Source: Sedimentisphaerales bacterium
GTDB taxonomy: Bacteria; Planctomycetota; Phycisphaerae; Sedimentisphaerales; SG8-4
NCBI GenBank assembly: GCA_016928975.1
Contig: JAFGJR010000274.1
Location: forward strand, 1 to 21,485
Length of the DNA stretch: 21,485 nt
Reading direction: 5' to 3'
Position numbers and translations under genes: made by a program
Notes under the pieces: generated by a model
Seen by the model: only the letters and a program-made list of their open reading frames with translations
Databases searched by the model: none
What the model was told of the DNA's origin: nothing
Shown: piece after piece, positions 15,288 to 21,485 of the stretch
How the letters are laid out: the number at the start of each line of letters is the position of its first letter
Numbering within the stretch: position 1 is the stretch's first letter

Positions 15288-16892
15288 TCAATCGACATGT
15301 AGCACCCCCGCCCTCGGGGGTGACTCCTTGCCCCAGCCGGGGGCGGCTGGGCTACAAGATCCGGAACAGGCCATCTGTCTGCCCAGCCTCTTGAAGGCTC
15401 GCCGCCAGGTGACGATCTCGCCCTTGCCCAGGGCCTGCACGATCGCCCGCTTGATCCACGACACGCCGCCGGCACGCTGATTGTCCCAGAACAGCCGCGG
15501 CACCATCTCGAAGTTCAACTCATAGCAGGCTCGATACAGGTCCAGATGCTCCAGTGTCATGCTGCCGAGAGAGAACCGGTGGCCGGCTGCGATCTCCTCC
15601 TGGGACACCGGCTCATAGAATACCGGAAAAACGACCGCCCGTCTGCGCCGCAGGTCGTTCACGAGCTCCAGCGTGGCGGTGACGTCTTCCCGCGTCTCTC
15701 CGGGCAAACCGAGAACGATACTGAAGACCGGGAAGAATCCACAGCGGTTCATGCGATCGGCTGCCTCGCGGATCATCTGTCCCCAGTCCGCTGGATCGAA
15801 CGGCGAGATCTTGCCCGGGCTGTTCGCCGCGACAAGATGGCCGTTGGCGCTTTCGGCTCCCATGTTCACCCACAGGTACTCGCTCTTGCGTTCCCAGGTG
15901 AGCAGGCGTCGAATCTCCCGGAGCTGCTCGTCGGTCAATTGAAGGACCGATGCGATGTTTGCGTGATCGACCTGCATGAACGACAGGCCTTTGATCCGGC
16001 GCATGCGCGACAGCAAGCCGTGAAGCCTCTCGAAATCGGGCCGCACGCCTTGCGCGCCGTAGCGGAAGAAATCCTCGCTGCCACTGACGACCGCCTTCAA
16101 GCCGCCGGCTATGTTCGTTTCCAGGTCCGCGAGAATCGTCTCCTCCTCCAAGTGCACCATCTTCTGGCGTGCCATTGCACAGAACCGGCAGCCTCGTCCG
16201 CAGCCGCGCGACAGCTCGATGATCCCCAGCAGCGACGGCCCCCGGACCGGTTGGATACGACCGGCGCCGGTGTCGTGCTCGATGATGGCAGTCGTATGGG
16301 AACGGCCGCCGAGCAGATCAGCGAAAAGCTGCGGACCGGAAGATTCAAAGTAGCCCTGGAAGACGACGTCAATATCGACATCGGGTCTTCGTTCAGGATG
16401 TGAGAGCCACTGCCACGCGCCGGCGCCACCCACGACGATCTTGAACCCGTACTTGCGTTTGAACGCCGCAAGCTGCTCCAGCGTTCTTCGCGTCCAGTAC
16501 TTCGTATACAGCTCACCCGACCAGAAGCTGGCCGTAGTCGTGTTGGACATGCCGGCGCCGAGTGGATCACTGGAGCTGAACGCAACGAGCTTGACCCAGG
16601 GACCCATCAGGTCGGTCAATCGCTCCGGTGTCGTGCACACGATGTCCTTGTTGCTGAGGGCGGTGTACGTCAACAACGCCGATTCGACCCGCCGCAATCC
16701 GAGCGGGGCGACGTGCGCTCGTCCTGCACGATCTGTCGATACGGGCGGCGCCAGAAACCGACGCATGAAGACCTCAGGCAGATGCGTGGTCTGCATGGTC
16801 GCGAACATCCCCTCGAACAGGATTCGATAATCCGCGCTGAGCGTCCTGTCTGCGACGAGGAGGACGGCAGGCCGCAGGGTCGTCTCACCCAT
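15288..16892 (-). CDS. Radical SAM protein with N-terminal B12-binding-like domain
   Basis: The 534-residue protein carries the radical SAM cluster motif [10 protein letters not shown] with Cys231, Cys235 and Cys238 (CX3CX2C). The roughly 220 residues before it contain Rossmann-like stretches ([23 protein letters not shown]), as in cobalamin-binding radical SAM methylases and ring-modifying enzymes. The His of the classical DxHxxG B12 motif is not visible; DPLGAG stands in that area, so B12 binding is uncertain or base-off without His. The SAM barrel continues with MGAESANG and [14 protein letters not shown]. It could methylate, cyclise or otherwise modify the isoprenoid, as do HpnP, HpnR or HpnJ for hopanoids, but direct orthology is not claimed. 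GGGGAG lies 4 bases before the ATG at 16892. The last 22 codons or so come from a double-hairpin repeat element, so the natural C terminus was replaced or extended. Confidence 0.88.
   Translation of the reverse strand: MGETTLRPAVLLVADRTLSADYRILFEGMFATMQTTHLPEVFMRRFLAPPVSTDRAGRAHVAPLGLRRVESALLTYTALSNKDIVCTTPERLTDLMGPWVKLVAFSSSDPLGAGMSNTTTASFWSGELYTKYWTRRTLEQLAAFKRKYGFKIVVGGAGAWQWLSHPERRPDVDIDVVFQGYFESSGPQLFADLLGGRSHTTAIIEHDTGAGRIQPVRGPSLLGIIELSRGCGRGCRFCAMARQKMVHLEEETILADLETNIAGGLKAVVSGSEDFFRYGAQGVRPDFERLHGLLSRMRRIKGLSFMQVDHANIASVLQLTDEQLREIRRLLTWERKSEYLWVNMGAESANGHLVAANSPGKISPFDPADWGQMIREAADRMNRCGFFPVFSIVLGLPGETREDVTATLELVNDLRRRRAVVFPVFYEPVSQEEIAAGHRFSLGSMTLEHLDLYRACYELNFEMVPRLFWDNQRAGGVSWIKRAIVQALGKGEIVTWRRAFKRLGRQMACSGSCSPAAPGWGKESPPRAGVLHVD
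15298..15356. repeat. 59-bp double-hairpin palindromic element at the 3' end of the radical SAM gene
   Basis: Outer arms TGTAGC (15298-15303) and GCTACA (15351-15356) enclose two perfect 8-bp hairpins with four-base loops: CACCCCCG/CGGGGGTG (15303-15322, loop CCCT) and CCCAGCCG/CGGCTGGG (15332-15351, loop GGGG). The layout resembles REP/BIME-type palindromes or a small non-autonomous mobile repeat. It lies within coding sequence and is read through to the stop at 15288. Confidence 0.75.
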
Positions 16893-17820
16893 TGTGCTCC
16901 CCGTCCTTCCTATCGGTGTCACCGGGTCGAGCCGATGATTGCCCTGAATTCCTCTGTGATTTTGCGGTGATCCGCTGGATCTCCGCGGGCGACAGCGAGG
17001 TCAATACCTCTTGCGGGATGCCCAGCTCGCGCCGGAGGCCCTCCAGCGTGGGACAGGATCGAGCCGGCGACAGATCGTTCGTCTCTCTTGCGAATCGCTT
17101 GCGTCCGGCGCTGTGTTGACGAACCCTCTCGTAGAGGTCGCTCGATTGCGGATCGGCAGTGCCATCTGAATCGGCAGTCGCGGCAGGGACCTCGTCGCCG
17201 TTGATGTGCGGGTCCGCGTACTTGGGGAAGATGATTGCCTTGTGTGGACACATCCGGGCACAGGCGGGACAATTCGTCTTACAAGCGGTCGGCCTTCGCA
17301 CCTCGACCCGGCCCTCGTTCGACAGCGCGTATACGCCGAACAGACAGAAGTTGAGGCAATTCTTGCAGTTGTGGCACCGATCATAGTCGATCACGGGGAA
17401 CCAGGGGACCCACGCTGACTGCGGATCTGCGATTTCGGATTTCGGATTGCCACCGTGACTCGAATCCCCAATCCGCGATCTACAATCCGCAACTTGGGCG
17501 ATGATCTCCTCCGGTGGCTGCGTTCTCATGTTGAAGAGCCTTGCCTGGCGATTGAGAGTCACGCCTGCGGCGTGAAACAGCCATCGAACGGCCCGGGGAA
17601 AACAAGCGACGATTGTCAAAGGGGCCTCGTTGGCCCAGGTCCTAAGTCGTGGGTCGCGATGGGCAGCCAGCCCGCACAAATCCGGCACAACCTCTACAGC
17701 AGGGCATTTCTCGCGCAGGCCGGTCACAATCCGCTCCCGTGCCGCTTTGGAGATGATGTCGTAGTAGGTGCAGGCACACGCCACCACGTGATGCTGCTCT
17801 GCCGGTTCAACTACTGCCAT
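16885..17820 (-). CDS. Ferredoxin-like 2[4Fe-4S] protein with Cys-rich N-terminal domain
   Basis: With ATG at 17820 it has 311 residues. The middle holds two cluster motifs: [11 protein letters not shown] (Cys149, 152, 155, 159) and [13 protein letters not shown] (Cys180, 184, 187, 191), as in bacterial 2[4Fe-4S] ferredoxins. The N-terminal 100 residues carry CACTYYD (Cys15, 17), Cys39, Cys49 and [11 protein letters not shown] (Cys73), which recalls the Cys-bearing subdomains of heterodisulfide reductase or hydrogenase subunits; I do not recognise the exact family. The C-terminal 100 residues are polar and probably disordered. It is well placed to feed electrons to the radical SAM enzyme or to the DUF116 clusters (inference). 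The linker, residues about 111-136, is encoded by a heptamer repeat array. A GTG at 17880 would add 20 residues; neither start has a strong ribosome binding site. It is the first gene of the operon and overlaps the next by 8 bases. Confidence 0.8.
   Translation of the reverse strand: MAVVEPAEQHHVVACACTYYDIISKAARERIVTGLREKCPAVEVVPDLCGLAAHRDPRLRTWANEAPLTIVACFPRAVRWLFHAAGVTLNRQARLFNMRTQPPEEIIAQVADCRSRIGDSSHGGNPKSEIADPQSAWVPWFPVIDYDRCHNCKNCLNFCLFGVYALSNEGRVEVRRPTACKTNCPACARMCPHKAIIFPKYADPHINGDEVPAATADSDGTADPQSSDLYERVRQHSAGRKRFARETNDLSPARSCPTLEGLRRELGIPQEVLTSLSPAEIQRITAKSQRNSGQSSARPGDTDRKDGEHNG
17417..17493. repeat. Heptamer repeat arrays, two in opposite orientation, inside the Fe-S protein gene
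   Basis: Two arrays lie back to back: GGATCTGC, GATTTC, GGATTTC, GGATTGC (17421-17450) and AATCCCC, AATCCGC, GATCTAC, AATCCGC (17462-17491). On the coding strand they give [20 protein letters not shown], a low-complexity linker between the Cys-rich N-terminal domain and the ferredoxin domain. A further shorter and decayed run (GATTGCGGATCGG) is seen near 17143. Confidence 0.75.
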
Positions 17821-17926
17821 GACGCATATGTCCCATTCTGCCACGAAGGCCCGTGTGAGACCCGGATCGCGACGACCCACATCGGACAGCCACCGGGGCC
17901 TGCCCCTGCATTCATCGCCGTCCCGG

Positions 17927-17956
17927 ATTATACCCGATCCTGGCCCCGGCAGTTCA
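17927..17956 (-). promoter_or_regulatory. Putative promoter of the terpenoid operon
   Basis: A perfect TATAAT stands on the minus strand at 17932-17927, with a weak -35 candidate TGAACT at 17956-17951 (18-bp spacing) that overlaps the stop of the upstream propeller gene. The start point would be near 17920, leaving a leader of about 100 bases to the ATG at 17820 or 40 bases to the GTG at 17880. A GGGGCAGGCCCC inverted repeat lies in the leader. Confidence 0.5.
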
Positions 17957-19189
17957 GTCTCTAATGTCGTAGGCCATCAAGGCGTCGCCGTGGCGGATGT
18001 ACAATCGGCCATTGGCGATCGTCGGGTGAGCCCAATGCTCGTTCGTGCCCTCGGTGATGGTGAACTGGCTCACCGGCTCGAATCCCGTTGCACCCGGCTT
18101 GACCAGGTACATCGTCCCGTCCTGTGCGTAGACGTACAACATGCCATCGGCGGCGACCACGACCGCCATCTTGGTCGCCGGGGCAGTCCACATCACCTTG
18201 CCCGTCTTCCATTCCGTACAGACAAGGCCCTTGTTGCCGCTTTGGGCGGTGCCGTAGATGTAGCCGTTTATCAGGACTGTGCCCTGCATCTGGCAATCCA
18301 GCGTCTTGTCCGCCCACTTGGGAGCCGCACTGGGACTGCTATCCGCCAGGGACAGCATTGCGCCACCCGTCCCCATGCCCGATGAGACGTAGATCGCGCC
18401 ATCTTCGTAGAGCGGCGGATTGGGCTGAACGCCTGCCCGATGCGGATAGTCGTGCTGCCAGACCACCTCGCCGGAGACCGGATCGACCGCGGCGACGGCG
18501 TTCGCCAGCATTGTGACGATCAACCGCCGGCTGTCGTGGTCGATGATTCGCGGCGAGCAGCAGCCGGCACCCTGGCTGAGCCCTTTCGTCTGCCAGAGGA
18601 CATCGCCCGTGTTCCTATCCAGGGCCACCAGCGAAGCATCGGCCCCTCCCACCGTGCAGATCGCCCTCGGCCCATCCACGAGCACCGACTCCGCAAAGCC
18701 GAATTTCGCCTGCCCGGCCTTGAATCGCTCCAGCAGGTCTACCGTCTTGAGCATGTGGCCCTTGGCCACATCGAAGATGACGAACTTGCCCAGCCCGGTC
18801 ACGAGATACGCCCGGTCTCCGTCAATCGTCGGCGTCGCCCGCGTCCCCGCCACAGCCGGGCCGCGCTTCTCCATCTCCTCTCCATACGCCACGTTCCATT
18901 TTGGCGTCCCGTCGAGCCCGAACGCGAACATGTGTCCCCGCTTCTGCTCATCCATCCCGGTCACATAGACGACGCCATTAACCACCGTGGCCGACGAATA
19001 CCCCTGTCCCAGGCCCTTGGCCGTCCACACCAGCTTCGGCCCGCCCTGCGGCCACTCCTTCAACAGCCCCGTCTCCGGGAATACCCCATCCCCCGCCGGT
19101 CCCCGAAAGCGCGGGCAATCTCCACCCCCGCTCCGCGCGACCAAGGCCATCACCATGATGAGCGAAGAAATCACCGCTGTTCTGTTCAC
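17954..19189 (-). CDS. Exported PQQ-like beta-propeller repeat protein
   Basis: The 411-residue protein starts with a signal-peptide-like segment (MNRTAVISSLIMVMALVARS), then CPRFRGPAGDG and KEWPQGGPKLVW, an N-terminal pattern common in planctomycete PQQ-like propeller proteins. Blades follow with repeats such as SSATVVNGVVYVTG, TPTIDGDRAYLVTG, LVALDRNTGDVLWQT, AVDPVSGEVVW and HPTIANGRLYIRHGD. The eight-bladed fold is shared by PQQ dehydrogenases and BamB, but the tryptophan-docking and catalytic residues of true quinoproteins are not evident, so an enzyme role is not claimed. It would lie in the periplasm. The GTG start at 19189 is firmly set by AAGGAGG with 6-base spacing. The gene ends just before the terpenoid operon promoter and is followed by no visible terminator. 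Confidence 0.85.
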   Translation of the reverse strand: MNRTAVISSLIMVMALVARSGGGDCPRFRGPAGDGVFPETGLLKEWPQGGPKLVWTAKGLGQGYSSATVVNGVVYVTGMDEQKRGHMFAFGLDGTPKWNVAYGEEMEKRGPAVAGTRATPTIDGDRAYLVTGLGKFVIFDVAKGHMLKTVDLLERFKAGQAKFGFAESVLVDGPRAICTVGGADASLVALDRNTGDVLWQTKGLSQGAGCCSPRIIDHDSRRLIVTMLANAVAAVDPVSGEVVWQHDYPHRAGVQPNPPLYEDGAIYVSSGMGTGGAMLSLADSSPSAAPKWADKTLDCQMQGTVLINGYIYGTAQSGNKGLVCTEWKTGKVMWTAPATKMAVVVAADGMLYVYAQDGTMYLVKPGATGFEPVSQFTITEGTNEHWAHPTIANGRLYIRHGDALMAYDIRD

Positions 19190-19195
19190 AGGTTG

Positions 19196-19239
19196 CCTCC
19201 TTTTTTAGACCCAGTATACCACCCGTGCCATCTTGTGAA
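19196..19239 (-). promoter_or_regulatory. Promoter and strong ribosome binding site of the propeller gene
   Basis: AAGGAGG (19202-19196) is a full anti-Shine-Dalgarno match, 6 bases before the GTG at 19189. Upstream, TATACT (19218-19213) and TTCACA (19239-19234) are each five of six to consensus, but their spacing is only 15 bp. This is the clearest ribosome binding site in the window and decides the GTG start. Confidence 0.6.
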
Positions 19240-19349
19240 CAGACCCCGCCGATCTGGGCAACCACTGGTCTTGGTGCTGTCCTCCTTACGCAAGCGTTGA
19301 CGGTGCCGAGAACCGAGCTCCCGGATCTTGGCGTCCCAAAGGCTCAAGA

Positions 19350-19636
19350 CTATTTGACGTTGTAGCAAAGCAGTATATCCTGATCTCGGATGTACAGGTT
19401 TCCGTTGGCGATGACCGGGTGCGCCCAGGCCGGCGCCCTGCTACGGTTCGGCTGTTCAAGACGGCCACGCTCGATGTACTGCTTCGGGCTCGGCTCAATC
19501 AGGAGCGTGGCGACGTTCTCGGTGCGATAGTAGAGTTGGCCATCCGCCATCGCCAGCGAGCCCTTCATCGCCCCGTTGTCACGCCCGTCCCACAGGACGT
19601 TGCCGGTCTTGAAATCGAGACAGACGAGGGCAGCGT
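19350..19636 (-). pseudogene. C-terminal remnant of a second PQQ-like beta-propeller gene
   Basis: The frame ending at the TAG at 19350 encodes [18 protein letters not shown], then [17 protein letters not shown], and a final [18 protein letters not shown], which parallels the end of the intact propeller protein next door (WAHPTIANGRLYIRHGD). The frame meets a stop at about 19644 and has no start, signal peptide or earlier blades, so about 95 C-terminal residues are left of a protein of 400 or so. Its upstream end coincides with the end of the beta-helix gene. I take it as the remains of a tandem paralogue truncated by a deletion or rearrangement. A short start at 19568 could in theory make a 72-residue peptide, but nothing supports that. 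Confidence 0.75.
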
Positions 19637-21485
19637 GCCAAATTCATAAGCGCCGATGTCCGGGGCGGAGCCCACGGCATGCCATAGGCCGTCGATCTCG
19701 ATATCCATCCACCTGATGACGACGGGATTGCCGGCATCGATACAGGGCGAGCCCGCCTTCAAGTGATAGTCACCTCCCACCCAGACAGCCTCTGTCTCAC
19801 CCGCGTCGGCGGGCTCATTGGGATCGGTCGGATCACCCCAATACCCCGGCTCGACGAAGTTGGGGTCCGCGTCGATATTGCCCTCGCCGGGCCACCCGCC
19901 TTGTACGTTCGAGTAGCTGACGGTCGGCGCATTGGCGATGATCTGAGTTGTTCCGGGCGCGCAGCCATTGGCGCGAATGATCGTGCTGTCGACCGTGGGT
20001 ATGCCGCCGCGAATGCCGTTGCCGCGATTCCCGATAATGTCGCAGTACAGAATCGTGGCGTGGCCGTACAGCACTTGCCGGCTTCCCTGCGTTGCCGACA
20101 TATCGATGCCGTCGCCCCCGTTGCCCGCAATGACACAGTTGGTGAGCAGGGGATTGCTGCCCGGCAAGAGCATAATGCCTGATTGCCCATTATCCACAAT
20201 GCAGCAGTGATCGATCCACGGGCAGGTGCCCTCGCAGGAGATGCCTGGGCCGGGACCGCGGATCGTGAAGCCTTCAAGCACGGAGTTGGCGTCCGCGCCG
20301 GCGGCGAACGTCGCACCCTGGATCACCGTGGCGGCGACCACGTTGGAATCCCAGGGGTTCTGAGAGGTGATCCGCAAGGCTTTCCCGCCGAACGAGACAG
20401 TCTCCTTGTAGATGCCGGGCGCCACTTCGATGACATCCCCATTGCTCGCCTCCGACACGGCATCACGGACATAACCATAGTGTATGCCGGTTACGGTATT
20501 TGTGACCGCTCCATCCTGAACGGCCAGCGAGGGCGTGACGAGTTCGATGCCTTCGCTTTTGCCGAGATTGCGGGAGTACTGCTTGTCCACCGCGTTGTTC
20601 CAGTGCTCGTGGACGCCGAGACTGGCCAGACGAGATCCGGTGCGGTTTGGATCGTAGAAGCTGCCCGAGGGCGGATTGCCCGCCAGGGCTGCCTCGTGGA
20701 GGTAATTGTCCACGCCTTGGCCGGAGCAGTTGTTGTTCAGCAGCGGTTCATTCCGCAGGAAATCCAGCACGACCGAATCGATGGCAATGGAGTCCTGCGA
20801 CGCAAACACGCTGGCTGTCCAATTATTACCAAAGGAGCTGAAGCGGAGCACCCTGGTGATCGCGTTGTCGGAACCATAGAGACCATCCACCAGGAACAGC
20901 AGCGTCTTACCGCCGAGTTGCGGGTGGCCAATGAGATCGACAATAGGATTGTAGGATCCCATGGGATTATTGCGAAGACCGAAGTTGTGCAGGGGAAAGG
21001 GCGTCCAGCCACCGTTCCACACCATATAATTGGCATTCGTCCGCCAACAGATAGAGCCAAACCAGTTTTTGCCGCTCGCGGTAAAACCGTACATGCTATG
21101 CGCCGAGAGCTGGGCCATATTGATCAGATATTTGGCTGCGGTCACGCAGGTTGGCAGATAGGCCGTGGCATTGTTCGTGGGGCTCACGCTCGGATTGGCG
21201 AAGCGGACGGGATGAGTAGGGTCATAGACCGCACCGATGCGGCCGTTGCCCGTCGTGTTGGCCACGAACCTCACGTTCTGGAAATTCGGGTCCGCATCCC
21301 CGTGGATCCGGTTGTAGAGCGGATTGGCAATGGCCCGCGAGGCATCATAAACGGCGACGTCTGACCCGGAAACATGCACGTTGTCGAAGAGTTGGGCAAG
21401 GAGGGAATGAATCATCTGCGGGCTTGGCATGCGGCCGTTGCCGCCGCGGGTGTCATAAGCGGGGCCGTATCCCTCCGCGTTCAGG
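19565..21485 (-). CDS. DUF362-like domain fused to right-handed beta-helix protein (5' partial, rearranged 3' end)
   Basis: The frame is open past the right edge, so the N terminus is missing. Counting from the Met at 21430, residues 1-300 resemble the C-terminal part of DUF362 proteins: [33 protein letters not shown] and [19 protein letters not shown]. Residues about 315-560 form repeated beta-helix rungs ([44 protein letters not shown]), and [11 protein letters not shown] and DIGAYEF (591-597) close the domain as in many planctomycete surface proteins. These helices often bind or cleave polysaccharide, but no catalytic residues are evident. After Phe597 the frame runs into the propeller remnant in a different frame and ends after about 24 unrelated residues. 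The natural end should be near DIGAYEF, so this tail is an artefact of the junction. Confidence 0.8.
   Translation of the reverse strand, partial: LNAEGYGPAYDTRGGNGRMPSPQMIHSLLAQLFDNVHVSGSDVAVYDASRAIANPLYNRIHGDADPNFQNVRFVANTTGNGRIGAVYDPTHPVRFANPSVSPTNNATAYLPTCVTAAKYLINMAQLSAHSMYGFTASGKNWFGSICWRTNANYMVWNGGWTPFPLHNFGLRNNPMGSYNPIVDLIGHPQLGGKTLLFLVDGLYGSDNAITRVLRFSSFGNNWTASVFASQDSIAIDSVVLDFLRNEPLLNNNCSGQGVDNYLHEAALAGNPPSGSFYDPNRTGSRLASLGVHEHWNNAVDKQYSRNLGKSEGIELVTPSLAVQDGAVTNTVTGIHYGYVRDAVSEASNGDVIEVAPGIYKETVSFGGKALRITSQNPWDSNVVAATVIQGATFAAGADANSVLEGFTIRGPGPGISCEGTCPWIDHCCIVDNGQSGIMLLPGSNPLLTNCVIAGNGGDGIDMSATQGSRQVLYGHATILYCDIIGNRGNGIRGGIPTVDSTIIRANGCAPGTTQIIANAPTVSYSNVQGGWPGEGNIDADPNFVEPGYWGDPTDPNEPADAGETEAVWVGGDYHLKAGSPCIDAGNPVVIRWMDIEIDGLWHAVGSAPDIGAYEFGTLPSSVSISRPATSCGTGVTTGR

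Noticed and set aside
14179..15480. Long plus-strand open frame of 433 codons opposite the synthase gene
   Set aside because: It lies antisense to a gene with clear motifs; its translation shows no domain and reflects high-GC codon use.
20183..21364. Plus-strand open frame of 393 codons opposite the DUF362/beta-helix gene
   Set aside because: It is a mirror of the real coding strand with no recognisable domain or ribosome binding site.

Overview
The window reads like a chromosomal stretch from a GC-rich Planctomycetota bacterium, probably of the Phycisphaerae or a relative. This is an inference from gene content: a PQQ-type beta-propeller starting with an FRGP-like motif after the signal peptide, a DUF362 plus right-handed beta-helix secreted protein, squalene-cyclase-like toroid proteins, and degenerate GGATTNC heptamer repeats scattered through genes and read in frame. 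No rRNA, tRNA, CRISPR array, transposase or phage gene was seen.

Layout. (1) Bases 2-961 hold the 3' part of a probably exported protein with a possible lipase-like segment and a terminal Ig-like domain. (2) A solitary DNA methyltransferase (minus strand, 2250-1093) faces away from (3) a plus-strand operon (2409-7965): an HELGH metallopeptidase lipoprotein, a sodium:solute symporter, an aminopeptidase P-like M24B enzyme and a pyruvate kinase without its C-terminal domain. Together they look like a peptide cleavage, uptake and catabolism unit. (4) A minus-strand MarR regulator and membrane-anchored thioredoxin (8992-7974) follow, with a strong promoter that carries twin 13-bp palindromic operators. 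(5) A gene-poor stretch of about 360 bp (9071-9433) has notable inverted repeats.

(6) The centre of interest is a tightly overlapping minus-strand operon of six genes, 17820 down to 9434: a ferredoxin-like Fe-S protein, a radical SAM protein with an N-terminal Rossmann/B12-like region, a DUF116-polyprenyl diphosphate synthase fusion, an MFS exporter, a short prenyltransferase-like alpha-toroid protein, and a class II (DxDD) squalene-hopene-cyclase-like enzyme. The genes overlap or abut (8-nt overlap, 14-nt gap, GTGA, 20-nt overlap, ATGA), and one promoter is visible at the head. I read it as a terpenoid/polyprenoid pathway: build an isoprenoid chain, cyclise it by protonation, modify it by radical chemistry, and export it or a related substance. 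The substrate and product cannot be read from sequence.

(7) Upstream on the same strand lie a PQQ-like propeller protein (19189-17954), the C-terminal remnant of a second propeller gene (about 19636-19350), and a DUF362/beta-helix gene that runs off the right edge. The beta-helix frame runs out of frame into the propeller remnant, which marks a deletion or rearrangement junction.

Two kinds of small repeats have entered coding sequence: heptamer arrays (four in the cyclase gene, one in the Fe-S gene) and a 59-bp double-hairpin element that supplies the last residues of the radical SAM protein.
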